A stretch of DNA of 54,082 nucleotides from Geoglobus sp. UBA235 (GCA_002494725.1 DACG01000029.1:1-54082), one strand, 5' to 3'; positions 7,251 to 16,003 are shown, numbered from the stretch's first letter. A program made the numbers and translations. Notes: generated by a model not told the origin, from the letters alone.

Positions 7251-8093
7251 ATGATAGGGCAGTTCGTGATCACGCTGAGAGAGGGATTTGAGGCAATACT
7301 GCTTGTGGCAATCCTGATAGCATATCTCCGAAAAACAGGAAGGATTGAGGATCTAAGATACGCTTACTACGGAGTGGTTGCAGCACTCCTTGCTGGAGCC
7401 GTGGCAGCACTCGGGATCATGATACTTTACGGCGGGCTGAGTGAGGAGAGAAAGCAGATCTTTGAGGGTGTTGCTGCGTTTCTTGCAGCAGGAGTTCTTA
7501 CATACATGATACTGTGGATGGCAGGAAGGGATGTGAGGAGCGAGATAGAATCAAAAACACAGAAAGCATTTGGATGGGGAGTTACCTTGATAGCCTTCAT
7601 CTTTGTTGTCAGAGAGGTCATAGAGACCATTCTCTTCCTGACTCCATTCATCACACAGAGCTTCATGGAGACCATTCTCGGTGCAGTTTCCGGGATAGCA
7701 GTGGCACTCGTACTCAGTCTTGGAATTTTCAGGTTTGAGTACAGGCTCAGTCTGAGGAAATTCTTCTACATCACAAGCATCATGCTGGCATTCATAGCAT
7801 CCGGCTTGATCGGTTACGGTACCCACGAATTCATAGAGGCTCTTGAGGAGAGAGGGTATGAATCATGGCTCTTTGAGGAGGCATACAGCTTAGGAATAGA
7901 TAAAAATAATCCCCTGCACCACAAAAATGCAATTGGAGGAATATTTTCAGTTCTAATTGGATATTCATCCAGCATGGAATATCTCAGAGTTTTCCTGCAG
8001 TTCGGGTACCTTGCAGCAGCAATTCTCATGATATATCTGAGCTACAGTGGATACAGGGAGAAAAAGGCAGATGAGAAAGCGGTGCCATTCTGA
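7251..8093 (+). CDS. FTR1-family high-affinity iron permease
   Basis: A 280-residue polytopic membrane protein of the FTR1/EfeU family, which imports iron. The two family signatures are present: REGFEA at residues 10-15 (the R-E-G-x-E motif of transmembrane helix 1) and REVIET at 121-126 (helix 4). About seven hydrophobic segments can be counted. The start is set at ATG 7251 because related proteins begin M-x-G-QFVITLREGFEA; a GTG at 7242 close to the likely transcription start would add three residues. No EfeO/EfeB or multicopper oxidase partner is encoded nearby. Iron uptake is relevant in an organism with many haem and Fe-S proteins. Confidence 0.87.
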   Translation: MIGQFVITLREGFEAILLVAILIAYLRKTGRIEDLRYAYYGVVAALLAGAVAALGIMILYGGLSEERKQIFEGVAAFLAAGVLTYMILWMAGRDVRSEIESKTQKAFGWGVTLIAFIFVVREVIETILFLTPFITQSFMETILGAVSGIAVALVLSLGIFRFEYRLSLRKFFYITSIMLAFIASGLIGYGTHEFIEALEERGYESWLFEEAYSLGIDKNNPLHHKNAIGGIFSVLIGYSSSMEYLRVFLQFGYLAAAILMIYLSYSGYREKKADEKAVPF

Positions 8094-8141
8094 ACCGATC
8101 TCCCATAAATTTTTAACATCCTTCATTCAATTTTCTGACGT

Positions 8142-10367
8142 ATGGAATTCATCTCCCATCCCCTGATCAAACCAAAAACTGTTGAGAGAAGAGGTTATCA
8201 GCTCTCTCTTGCTGCATCTGCATTGCTTTCAAACACGCTTATCGTTCTTCCAACTGGGCTTGGCAAGACTGTGGTTGCTTTGCTTGTGATAGCATCAAGG
8301 TTGCTGAACGAAAATGGTAGAATACTCTTCCTCGCTCCAACAAAACCCTTAGTTGAGCAGCATGCAGAGTTTTTGAAAAAAACGCTCGCGGTTCCAGAGG
8401 ATGAGATAACCTCAATAAGCGGTGAAACTGGTCCGGACAGAAGACCTGAAATGTATGAGAGGGCCAGAATAATCGTCTCAACTCCCCAGGTCATAGAGAA
8501 TGACATAATTTCCGGGAAAATTGATATGAGGGATTTTGTGCTTGTCATTTTCGATGAGGCTCACAGAGCGGTTGGAAACTACTCCTACGTTTTCATAGCC
8601 AGGGAGTTCAATGAAAGGTCAAAGAGTCCGCTTATCCTGGGCATAACTGCATCACCTGGAAGCGATCCTGAGAGGATACGAGAGGTGATAGGAAACCTCT
8701 ACATCGAGAACCTGGAAATAAAAACAGAGTATGATCCGGATGTCAAACCATACGTCTCTGCAAAAGAGATCGAATGGATTAAAGTATCAATCCCTCCTGA
8801 GCTTGAGCATATTAAAAAGGAGTTTGAAAGGGCACTTGAGCTGAGGTACAGGAAATTTGAAAGGCTCGGACTTGAGATAGACGTCAGAAATCTTTCAAAA
8901 AAGGAGCTGCTTGCACTGCAGGAAGCTCTTCAAAGCCAGGCTGGAGAGAGTGGAGAGCATGTTTACTTTGAGGCCCTCTCGGTTATTGCCGAGATAATGA
9001 AGGTTCAGCATGCAATCGAGCTCATTGAAACCCAGGGTGTTCAGGCTCTGAAAAAGTATCTGAAAAGGCTTTTCAGGGAGGCAAAAGGGAGGGGAAGCAG
9101 GGCATCGAAATCCCTGTTTGAGGATCCTGTCTTCAGAGAGAGCATGATAAAGGCCCTGAAAATCGACATTGACCATCCGAAGGTTGGAAAGCTGATTGAG
9201 ATTTTAAGAGATCAGCTGAAAAGAAACGGGGATTCAAGGATGATAGTATTTGCGAATTTCAGGGATACTGCAGACAGACTCGTTGAGGTTCTTGCTGAAA
9301 ATGGATTCAGGGTTGGAAAGTTCATAGGGCAGGCCAGCAGAGAGGATGACAGAGGAATGAGCCAGAAGCAGCAAATTGAGACCCTTGAGAGGTTCAGGAA
9401 AGGGGAAATAAATGTTCTTGTCTCAACAAGTGTCGGGGAGGAGGGTCTTGACATACCTGCAACAGATCTCGTTGTCTTTTACGAAGCAGTCCCATCGGAA
9501 ATAAGGACAATCCAGAGAAAGGGAAGGACAGGAAGAGGCAGAGAGGGACGGATAGTTGTTCTCATAACAAAGGGAACGAGAGACGAATCATACTACTGGG
9601 CAAGTGTGAGAAAAGAGAAGATGATGTACGACATGCTCTACAGACTCAGAGACGAGATAAGAAGAAGATCCGGGCCGACACTTGAGAAATTCATTGAAAT
9701 TGAAGACGACATAGCAGGACCCCAGATATACATAGACACAAGAGAAATGCGTTCCGGGATTGCCAAGAAGCTGAGAGAAAGGGGTGCAAGGATAGAAATA
9801 GCGAACTTGGAGGTTGCAGACTATGTTCTGAGTGAGAGAGTTGGTGTTGAAAGGAAAACAGTTGATGATTTTCTTGACAGCATAATAAGCAGTGAAAGAC
9901 TCTTTTCCCAGATATTGAATCTGAAAAGAAGCTACCAGAGACCGGTTCTGATAATAGAAGGGGAGAATATATATGGAAAGAGAAGAATGAGTCCCCATGC
10001 CATCAGGGGGGCTATTGCCAGCATAGCTGTTGATTTTGGTATGCCGGTTATTTTCACACGAAATGAGGATGAGACAGCAGATTTTCTTCTTGCAATTGCA
10101 AGAAGGGAACAGGAAATAAAGGGACGAGAGGTAGTTCTCCACGCAGACAAAACGAAAAGGGATGTGAGGGAGGAGCTTGAATACGTGGTTTCCGCAATTC
10201 CAGATGTTGGGCCGGTAATAGCGAGAAATCTCCTGAAAAAATTTGGAACAGTCAGGAGCATTGCAAATGCCAGCACTGGAGATCTGATGTCAGTACCGAA
10301 GGTTGGAAAAAAGACTGCGGAGAGGATATGGAAGTTCTTCAACACTGATTACAATCAGGCAAAATAA
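8142..10367 (+). CDS. hef: Hef: helicase-nuclease of the XPF/FANCM family
   Basis: A 741-residue protein with the full euryarchaeal Hef architecture. The N-terminal superfamily 2 helicase has Walker A PTGLGKTV (37-44), DEAH (138-141) and motif VI QRKGRTGR. It is followed by an XPF nuclease with the signature VERKTVDDF (E570, R571, K572) and a C-terminal tandem helix-hairpin-helix region (IPDVGPVIARNLL, then VPKVGKKTAERIW). Hef processes stalled replication forks and branched DNA. No residues expected in either catalytic site appear to be missing. A TATA-like CATAAATTTTTAAC (8104-8117) fits a leaderless transcript from ATG 8142. Confidence 0.95.
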   Translation: MEFISHPLIKPKTVERRGYQLSLAASALLSNTLIVLPTGLGKTVVALLVIASRLLNENGRILFLAPTKPLVEQHAEFLKKTLAVPEDEITSISGETGPDRRPEMYERARIIVSTPQVIENDIISGKIDMRDFVLVIFDEAHRAVGNYSYVFIAREFNERSKSPLILGITASPGSDPERIREVIGNLYIENLEIKTEYDPDVKPYVSAKEIEWIKVSIPPELEHIKKEFERALELRYRKFERLGLEIDVRNLSKKELLALQEALQSQAGESGEHVYFEALSVIAEIMKVQHAIELIETQGVQALKKYLKRLFREAKGRGSRASKSLFEDPVFRESMIKALKIDIDHPKVGKLIEILRDQLKRNGDSRMIVFANFRDTADRLVEVLAENGFRVGKFIGQASREDDRGMSQKQQIETLERFRKGEINVLVSTSVGEEGLDIPATDLVVFYEAVPSEIRTIQRKGRTGRGREGRIVVLITKGTRDESYYWASVRKEKMMYDMLYRLRDEIRRRSGPTLEKFIEIEDDIAGPQIYIDTREMRSGIAKKLRERGARIEIANLEVADYVLSERVGVERKTVDDFLDSIISSERLFSQILNLKRSYQRPVLIIEGENIYGKRRMSPHAIRGAIASIAVDFGMPVIFTRNEDETADFLLAIARREQEIKGREVVLHADKTKRDVREELEYVVSAIPDVGPVIARNLLKKFGTVRSIANASTGDLMSVPKVGKKTAERIWKFFNTDYNQAK

Positions 10368-10394
10368 TATTAATGAGGCTGCCATCTCATCAGC

Positions 10395-10733
10395 ATGAAG
10401 CCAAAGGTTCTGGTTATTGTTTCGAGTGGAAGGGGAGAGAAGGACAAGGCACTGACAGGGTTCATGTACGCAACAAATGCTGTTAGAAATGGATGGGCTG
10501 ACGTGAAGCTCATTCTCTTTGGTCCCGTGGAGGATCTTGTTGCGGAGAACGATCCGGAGATCATGAAAGCAATCGAAAATTTTGCGAAGGTCAGTGAAAA
10601 ACCCCTGGCATGCAGGAGGATAGCTGAAAACAAGAATTACCTGGAGAAAATAGAGGAAAAGGTGAATACAGTCTATGTCGGCAGTATCATCTCAAATCTG
10701 ATTGCAGAGGGGTACACACCTCTTGTTTTCTGA
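10395..10733 (+). CDS. DsrE-like (DsrE/F superfamily) small protein
   Basis: A 112-residue protein with the DsrE/F Rossmann-like fold: opening strand KPKVLVIVSSG, a helix after GEKDKALTGFMYATNA, then the VKLILFGP strand typical of the superfamily, and a closing VGSIISNLIAEGYTPL. Some DsrE proteins relay sulfur on a conserved Cys; the only Cys here is in ACRRIAE, so sulfur transfer is possible but not shown. A TATA-like AATAATATTAAT spans the end of hef, about 27 bases before ATG 10395. It converges with the pentahaem cytochrome gene, whose stop is immediately adjacent. Confidence 0.65.
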   Translation: MKPKVLVIVSSGRGEKDKALTGFMYATNAVRNGWADVKLILFGPVEDLVAENDPEIMKAIENFAKVSEKPLACRRIAENKNYLEKIEEKVNTVYVGSIISNLIAEGYTPLVF

Positions 10734-11288
10734 TTATCCAATCCCAAATTTCTCAGGAAATCTCTTTCCCTGTATGTGTATCCTGAAAAAGTCATCTCCA
10801 TGGCAGCTCTTGCACCCAACACCCCTTTTCATGTGAATCTCAAGCAGATTTCCATTGCTGGGTGAAAATGGATCCGGATACCCGTGACATGAGCCGCAGT
10901 CCATATTTTCCAGGTTGAAATCAGCATGACACCTCATGCATTCGGTATATTTGCTGTGGTGGAGATCACCGATCTCCCTGACACTGTCATTGCCCATGAC
11001 ATGGCAGTAAACACAGAAACTTAGGCCATTAACGTGCCCCTGAACCCTGTCTGCCTGTGGAACATACTGTCTGTTTTCATTGATGTGGCAGTTTTCACAA
11101 ACAACCTCCTGCCCCTTATTCCCATTTTCCGGGGTTTTTGATGGTTCTTCAGTCCCCGTTATTTCTGGAGTTGGTGATGGAGCTGGAGTTACCTCAGGAA
11201 TTTGCTGCTTCTGTTCCTCCTGAACACACATGAAGAAGAGGAGTGCTACAAGTATCACTGCAAAAAATAAAGTTATTTTTCTGTTCAT
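10734..11288 (-). CDS. Pentahaem c-type cytochrome, putative lipoprotein (copy 2)
   Basis: A 184-residue exported protein with five CxxCH haem c sites starting at C64, C92, C117, C131 and C159, plus extra His residues (LHH, EIH, RIH) able to give bis-His ligation. The N-terminus is a hydrophobic signal with Cys at residue 21 followed by a Pro/Thr/Glu-rich linker, as in archaeal lipoproteins, though Met before the Cys makes the lipobox imperfect. Its last 60 residues match the neighbouring cytochrome: CHxYPD, PSxGNL, IHxxRG and a final C-x-x-CHG. The two are therefore a tandem duplication. It lies 18 bases after that gene and is probably co-transcribed. Likely role: electron transfer at the cell surface; partner unknown. 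Confidence 0.85.
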   Translation of the reverse strand: MNRKITLFFAVILVALLFFMCVQEEQKQQIPEVTPAPSPTPEITGTEEPSKTPENGNKGQEVVCENCHINENRQYVPQADRVQGHVNGLSFCVYCHVMGNDSVREIGDLHHSKYTECMRCHADFNLENMDCGSCHGYPDPFSPSNGNLLEIHMKRGVGCKSCHGDDFFRIHIQGKRFPEKFGIG

Positions 11289-11306
11289 GGCAAATCCAGT
11301 GCCGGA

Positions 11307-11879
11307 TCACTGCTCCACAAATTTGTTCGCAGCCTGATGCAGTCCGCCGATATCTGTCCCATGACAAACTGTACAGTATTTACCTCTTGGCAGATGTATG
11401 TTTACAAGGTTTCCGTAGCTTGGCTTTGTTGCATCGGGATATGCATGGCAGTTCTCGCAGACGGTTCTCCCCTCTTCAATTGGCTGTGGAATGCTGATCT
11501 TGTCTGGAGTGCCGTGGCAGACCTGACAGTCTATGTTGATTGTTCCGGGTCCAACATGGATCTTGTGAGGATCCCATCCGTGACAGTTTCCACAGAGCTG
11601 TCCTCCGCCAAGGTGTGGCTTGTAGTCATTGGCCTTTGAATGGCAAACAGTACACTCCACCACAGGACCTTTGGATTCCGTCTTCTTTGGTGTTGTCTTT
11701 GGCGTGGGAGTTTTCTCAGGAATAGGAGTTTTTTCTTGCTTTGGTGTTGCAGTCTTTTTTGGGGTAGGAGTTTTTTCTGTTTTTGGAGTGGCTTCTGGCT
11801 TCTTTTCCTGCTGGGCACATCCGAGAATTAACACCCCCAGCAGGATGAGTGCAAAAAGTAAAATTACTTTCCTGTTCAT
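11307..11879 (-). CDS. Pentahaem c-type cytochrome lipoprotein with Lys/Pro/Thr stalk (copy 1)
   Basis: A 190-residue protein with a clear lipobox (LILGC, Cys 21), a stalk of about 45 residues made of PTPK/EKTP-type repeats, and five CxxCH sites at C76, C96, C118, C141 and C169. The stalk would hold the haem domain away from the membrane, as in S-layer-spanning electron carriers. A TATA-like CTTAATATATT (about 11899-11910) precedes the ATG by some 25 bases, making this the first gene of a two-gene unit. Sequence similarity to the downstream pentahaem gene is strongest around haems 4 and 5. The acceptor could be extracellular metal, but nothing here shows that directly. Confidence 0.87.
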   Translation of the reverse strand: MNRKVILLFALILLGVLILGCAQQEKKPEATPKTEKTPTPKKTATPKQEKTPIPEKTPTPKTTPKKTESKGPVVECTVCHSKANDYKPHLGGGQLCGNCHGWDPHKIHVGPGTINIDCQVCHGTPDKISIPQPIEEGRTVCENCHAYPDATKPSYGNLVNIHLPRGKYCTVCHGTDIGGLHQAANKFVEQ

Positions 11880-11951
11880 AGTGATGCAGACGTATCTTGA
11901 ATATATTAAGATTGCGATTAGTGCCGTATTTTTCCCAGTACTTTTGGAAAA

Positions 11952-12641
11952 TCACATCAATTCCGATTCCTCAAACACCTCAATACCGTTACTCGATATC
12001 GTGAATGGTCGTGGCTTCCTCTGATGCGGAATCCGTCTCATTTTTATTATCTCAATAGATAATATTGCTTCGTCAAGTTCGTTTTCCCTGTATGTTTTTA
12101 GAACGATCATCCCATCTGAAACATACTCCATTATACCAAATTTGGAGCTTGATGGCTTATCCATGCTGCTTTCTCCAGTTATTATAGCAGTTGCACCGAT
12201 TTCTTTGATGATGCTCCTCATTTTTGAGAGAAAAGAGTACCTGCCAGCTTCATCAAACAGCGTTTCCAGTATTGTGAGCGGATCAATCAGAACCCTTGAA
12301 GGCCTTAAACTTTCAAAAATTCTTTTCAGATGGTCCTCAAATCCCTCAACCTTTCTTTTTACCTCTTCAGCATCGAGTCTTACAACAACCAAGTTATCTG
12401 AATGTGAGGCAAAATCCATTCCATATCCTTCTGCTGTTTCAAGTATCCCTTTTTCATCTTCATCAAAGCTGATTATGAGGCATTTTTCACCATTTTTCAG
12501 GCCTTCATATATGAAATGAAGCCCAAGAGTTGTCTTTCCAGTACCACACGATCCAATTACGGAAACAAGATAGCCCTGAGGTATTCCACCTCCAAGCATC
12601 CAGTCCAAGCCTTTTATTCCGGTAGAGATCTTTTTCATCAT
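11952..12641 (-). CDS. KaiC-like RecA-superfamily ATPase (active Walker A)
   Basis: A 229-residue single-domain KaiC/RadA-like ATPase. It opens with the hallmark STGIKGLDWMLGGGIPQG, followed by Walker A GSCGTGKTT near residues 31-39, an acidic pair SFDEDEKG after strand 2, and Walker B VLIDPLTIL. It is the last and the only apparently ATP-binding member of a three-gene operon; its ATG at 12641 overlaps the stop of the preceding gene (12638). KaiC-like ATPases of archaea serve in signalling, motility and other roles, and none can be chosen here. The two upstream relatives lack a functional P-loop and may be regulatory or structural partners. Confidence 0.82.
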   Translation of the reverse strand: MMKKISTGIKGLDWMLGGGIPQGYLVSVIGSCGTGKTTLGLHFIYEGLKNGEKCLIISFDEDEKGILETAEGYGMDFASHSDNLVVVRLDAEEVKRKVEGFEDHLKRIFESLRPSRVLIDPLTILETLFDEAGRYSFLSKMRSIIKEIGATAIITGESSMDKPSSSKFGIMEYVSDGMIVLKTYRENELDEAILSIEIIKMRRIPHQRKPRPFTISSNGIEVFEESELM

Positions 12642-13390
12642 ACCACCCTCTCATACTGAGATACAACGAAACCAGCTACTGGATCTATTTTTATCTGGAG
12701 TTTCGTAATCTTTTCTCTTTCAAGAAATGGCATCAATTCAGTAAGTTTCATAAAATGAACCCATTTTCCTGCTAATCCTCTCTGGTTCTCCCACTGAAAC
12801 AGAATTATACCATCAGATTCAGCAAGAATCTGATTTTGAATATTTTTTTCGATAACATCCTTTGTCAGAAGTCCAAAAACTAAGATGTTTTTTCTAATTG
12901 ATAGTTTCCTCAAACCTATCAAAAGGTGAATGAACTCATTGACCTCTATTTCATTTTGAGATGCTCTGTACAGGTCTGTCACAGAATCGATGATTACAAT
13001 TGATTTTTCCTCAACACCATCAAATACTCTCATAAATTCCTGCACGACTTCTCCTTCCCTTTTCAAATCAAAAATAGTAAAATCATCCTCTCCAAGCCAT
13101 CTTCTGGGAACAATACTATCCCAGAAGTAGAACTTTTCCAAGCTCGTTACCTGAATATCCCCCTTTAACAAGTTATCGTCTTCCTTTGAAAAAATACCCC
13201 CAATCTCCCGGAATATTTCTTCTTGATTTTTTGTTAATGTTATAACTTTTTTCTTGTTATGCCTGTTCTTAACAAGCACATTAAACGCAAACTCCCTTCC
13301 TCCAGCTCCCGGCTCTTCGATAATGTAAACAAAACCTTCTTTAAGACCACCGTATCTATCTATAACCTCTATACCTGTTGTAAATCCCAA
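12638..13390 (-). CDS. KaiC-like protein with degenerate Walker A
   Basis: A 250-residue protein that keeps the KaiC-like opening (TTGIEVIDRYGGLKEGFVYII) and a Walker B-like strand (KSIVIIDSVTDLYRA), but the P-loop reads EEPGAGGREFA, with no Gly-Lys-Ser/Thr. It should not hydrolyse ATP in the normal way. Translation likely starts at TTG 13390, which follows the upstream TGA directly and has GAGGTGG about 6 bases before it. Such inactive RecA-like proteins are common beside active ones in Archaeoglobales and haloarchaea, where some have been labelled HTR-like. Function unknown; a hetero-oligomer with the downstream ATPase is plausible. Confidence 0.75.
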   Translation of the reverse strand: MGFTTGIEVIDRYGGLKEGFVYIIEEPGAGGREFAFNVLVKNRHNKKKVITLTKNQEEIFREIGGIFSKEDDNLLKGDIQVTSLEKFYFWDSIVPRRWLGEDDFTIFDLKREGEVVQEFMRVFDGVEEKSIVIIDSVTDLYRASQNEIEVNEFIHLLIGLRKLSIRKNILVFGLLTKDVIEKNIQNQILAESDGIILFQWENQRGLAGKWVHFMKLTELMPFLEREKITKLQIKIDPVAGFVVSQYERVV

Positions 13391-13999
13391 TCAAACCACC
13401 TCTATAATGGCATCGCACATTAAAGATGCCTGGGCAAAGTATATGGGATCAAGTTCATTATCGAGAACAACAATTACTGCTACAAATCCTTTGAATCTTA
13501 TTTTTCCTGTGAGTTGTCTCAAGAACTTTATAAGTGAGTCATTTGATTTGTAAAGGGATATCGTTGAAAGAGAATCTATGTAGAGGAACTTTGGATCAGA
13601 GTCCACTTTTTCCATTGCTCTTTCGATAGAAACTGTGAGTTGAACGGGATTTGGTGATTCAACATAGATACAGCCATCCCCTCCACAGATATTGTTGGAG
13701 AACTGTTTTGTGACGGCATCAATGAAAACGAGATTTCGCATATCCGCACCTATTCTGCCGAAGTGTTTTTTAAGGGAGGAACAGGGTTTGTTGAGGGAAA
13801 CATAAACAACCTTCCCCATGGCTGCCATGAATCTGATAAGCCTCTCAACTGAATCAAAATAGGAGGAAGGAGTGACTCTAACAAGAATGACATCTGAACC
13901 TTTCTTTATTTCTTCCAGCAGTCTGCGCTCCAGCATTGACTGTCCCATCATACCTTTCATATATACTTCTCCTGCATGGAGGGTATGCTCCGATGTCAT
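13391..13999 (-). CDS. RecA-fold protein without P-loop, first gene of the KaiC-like operon
   Basis: A protein of up to 202 residues with alternating strands and helices in RecA order: GSDVILVRVTP, KVVYVSLNK, NLVFIDAV, KFLYIDSLSTISLY (Walker B-like) and FVAVIVVLD. No Walker A is present. ATG 13999 is used because a TATA-like TTTTAAATAT (14045-14056) fits transcription starting near 14023. ATG 13960 is a good alternative, having GCAGGAGAAG about 7 bases upstream. With the two genes that follow it forms an operon of three related proteins, only one of which keeps an ATP-binding loop. Function unknown. Confidence 0.68.
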   Translation of the reverse strand: MTSEHTLHAGEVYMKGMMGQSMLERRLLEEIKKGSDVILVRVTPSSYFDSVERLIRFMAAMGKVVYVSLNKPCSSLKKHFGRIGADMRNLVFIDAVTKQFSNNICGGDGCIYVESPNPVQLTVSIERAMEKVDSDPKFLYIDSLSTISLYKSNDSLIKFLRQLTGKIRFKGFVAVIVVLDNELDPIYFAQASLMCDAIIEVV

Positions 14000-14044
14000 G
14001 ATACCATACTCATTATCATTTACCGAACATTATGTCGATTCTCC

Positions 14045-14056
14045 ATATTTAAAATT
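14045..14056 (-). promoter_or_regulatory. TATA box of the KaiC-like operon
   Basis: On the minus strand the block AATTTTAAATAT sits about 27 bases before a likely transcription start near 14023, giving a leader of about 24 bases to ATG 13999. Confidence 0.45.
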
Positions 14057-14092
14057 AACCCAATGATTTAAGGTGACCGATCCTTCAATCGG

Positions 14093-14103
14093 AGAATATA
14101 TAA
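14093..14103 (+). promoter_or_regulatory. TATA box of tRNA-Pro
   Basis: GAATATATAAA is a near-consensus TATA box about 32 bases before the mature 5' end of the tRNA. Confidence 0.55.
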
Positions 14104-14130
14104 ATCCAGAACAGGATCAAAGCCTCTGAA

Positions 14131-14204
14131 GGGGCCGTGGGGTAGCCTGGTTATCCTTCCATCTTGGGGGGGTGGAGACCCGAGTTCAAGTCTCGGCGGC
14201 CCCA
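14131..14204 (+). tRNA. tRNA-Pro (anticodon GGG)
   Basis: A full cloverleaf folds: acceptor GGGGCCG with CGGCCCC, anticodon stem CCATC with GGTGG around the seven-base loop TTGGGGG (anticodon GGG), T stem CCGAG with CTCGG around TTCAAGT, and discriminator A at 14204. CCA is not encoded and there is no intron. Confidence 0.95.
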
Positions 14205-14417
14205 TTTGATTTATTATTGTTTCATTCCTCCATTTATCCAGAGTTTTTTCAGGAATTGAGAGTCTCAGAGTTTGCGGTGTTCGAAAATACTGAAATAGAT
14301 TTCATAAGTGAGAGTTAGTGGAGTTCTATGAACAAAATTCATTTATGGGGTCATCGAAAATTTAGAGAAGCTATATTAAATGACCGGGAACACCATTTAC
14401 ATTCTGAGGTGTCGAGT

Positions 14418-15425
14418 ATGGAAAATCTGGTAAAAAAATTGAGAATATTGACGTCAATACCCGGAATTTCCGGATACGAAGACTTTGTCAAAGAAGAGCT
14501 CAAAACATGGCTAAAACCTTATGTTGACTTTTACGAGGATAAAATAGGAAATTTGATTGTTGAGATTGGAAAAGGAGAAGAGAAAGCCATTTTCATGGCA
14601 CACATAGATGAGATAGGGCTGATAATTACCGGAATAACAGAGGATGGAAAGCTGGTATTCAGAAAAGTTGGCGGGATAGATGACAGACTTTTGTATGGAC
14701 GACACGTGAATGTAATAACAGAAAAAGGAAAACTGGATGGAGTTATTGGGGTCATCCCACCACATCTTGATATAAAAGGTGAAAAAGACGTGGTACCGTG
14801 GCATCAGATGGCAATAGACGTAGGAGCAGAGAATAAAGAGGAGATAGCTGAGCTCGGAATAAAGCCATTGGATTTTGCAGTGTTTAAAAAGCACTTTGCC
14901 GTGTTAAACAACAAACTTATTTCATGCCGATCCCTTGATGACAGATTTGGGGCGGTGGTACTTTTTGAAGTCATAAAGCATGTTACCAAAAACAGAGTAG
15001 AAAGGGATGGAAAAATGATTTTTGCATTTACTGTCCAAGAAGAGAACGGAATGAAAGGGGCAAAGTATCTTGCAAATACCTTTTCTCCTGATTATGCTGT
15101 TGCCATTGACTCCTTTGGATGCTGCAATTTTTTGACAGGGGAGGTCAGATTCGGAAAGGGTGCTGTGATAAGGGCCATGGATGACTCAGCCATATACTCC
15201 AGAAGATTTGCAAAAATTGTAAAGGATATCGGAGAAAAATCAACGATACCAATTCAAATTGGAACAACCGGTGGGGGAACTGACTCTTCTGCTTTCGAGC
15301 ACAAGAGTGAAATCCTGACTTTAAGCGTTCCCATAAAATACCTTCATAGTGAAGTGGAGATGATACATCTTGGAGATGTTAACTGCCTGATAGAGCTCCT
15401 GAAAATGGTAATCCAGAAAATTTAA
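14418..15425 (+). CDS. M42-family metallo-aminopeptidase (FrvX/TET-like)
   Basis: A 335-residue peptidase of family M42, which forms large tetrahedral dinuclear-metal aminopeptidases trimming short peptides. Metal and catalytic residues are visible: H62 and D64 in AHIDEIG, the bridging Asp in LDDRFGA near residue 174, the Glu pair E208-E209 in QEENGMKG, an Asp in AIDSFG and the C-terminal KYLHSEVEMIH. Older annotations call this family endoglucanase M, which is not supported by biochemistry. The start is ATG 14418, preceded by GAGGTG at a spacing of 6; an in-frame ATG at 14328 would add 30 residues with no family counterpart. A TATA-like CTATATTAAAT at 14371-14381 supports the short form. Confidence 0.87.
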   Translation: MENLVKKLRILTSIPGISGYEDFVKEELKTWLKPYVDFYEDKIGNLIVEIGKGEEKAIFMAHIDEIGLIITGITEDGKLVFRKVGGIDDRLLYGRHVNVITEKGKLDGVIGVIPPHLDIKGEKDVVPWHQMAIDVGAENKEEIAELGIKPLDFAVFKKHFAVLNNKLISCRSLDDRFGAVVLFEVIKHVTKNRVERDGKMIFAFTVQEENGMKGAKYLANTFSPDYAVAIDSFGCCNFLTGEVRFGKGAVIRAMDDSAIYSRRFAKIVKDIGEKSTIPIQIGTTGGGTDSSAFEHKSEILTLSVPIKYLHSEVEMIHLGDVNCLIELLKMVIQKI

Positions 15426-15448
15426 AAATTAAAATAATTAGATATATA

Positions 15449-16003
15449 TTATACATCTTTTATATTTCTTTCTTCAGAAATGAGCTTCCCAAAATACTCC
15501 TCAAGCTTTCTGTCCTTTTTCACAATCTTCAAAAGCGTCTCCTTTATTTCAGCTGGATCAGAGCTTTTCAATCCGAAGTAGATTGAAAAGTTCTTTGTGG
15601 TTCTAAGAATCGTTGATCTCCCTCTTTTTTCCTCTGAAATGAAGTCCATATCCTTCAGCTTTTTCACGTGCTCATAACACCTGTTTCCTCTGATTTTTGC
15701 GAGCTCTGATAGCTTTATAGGCTGCTTTACTGCGATAATTGCAAGTGTTCTCAGCAGACCCCTTTCAAATTCTCTTTCAGTAAATGATCTGACCACATCT
15801 GAGTACTGGGGTTTTACCCTCATGAGATATCTTTTTCCGAGCCTGACTATCTCTATGGATGTGTTTCTTGACTCATATTCTTCCGAAAGATCCTGAATTG
15901 CCTTTTCAACATCATCAGCACTGACTCCGAGAATTCTGGCAATCTTTGAAGCAGAAATCGGATCCGATGAAACAAAGAGAATCGCCTCAATCTTCTCCTT
16001 CAT
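15449..16003 (-). CDS. scpB: Segregation and condensation protein ScpB
   Basis: A 184-residue ScpB homologue with two winged-helix domains: the first in IEAILFVSSDPISASKIARILG, the second around LLRTLAIIAVKQPIKLSELAKIRG. ScpB dimers bind ScpA and with Smc form the condensin complex that compacts and segregates the chromosome. The gene overlaps scpA by 17 bases and its ATG has GGAGG some 8 bases upstream, so the two are translated together. It is the last gene of a four-gene unit with the small coiled-coil gene, smc and scpA. The C-terminal 30 residues (Lys/Glu-rich) look flexible. Confidence 0.88.
   Translation of the reverse strand: MKEKIEAILFVSSDPISASKIARILGVSADDVEKAIQDLSEEYESRNTSIEIVRLGKRYLMRVKPQYSDVVRSFTEREFERGLLRTLAIIAVKQPIKLSELAKIRGNRCYEHVKKLKDMDFISEEKRGRSTILRTTKNFSIYFGLKSSDPAEIKETLLKIVKKDRKLEEYFGKLISEERNIKDV

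Noticed and set aside
9588..10142. Open frame of 184 codons opposite the Hef nuclease region
   Set aside because: Shadow of hef; composition is low-quality and the sense strand carries the ERK nuclease motif.
11640..11831. Repeat-rich open frame opposite the pentahaem stalk
   Set aside because: It is the complement of the Lys/Pro/Thr linker codons; the minus strand holds five CxxCH sites and a lipobox.
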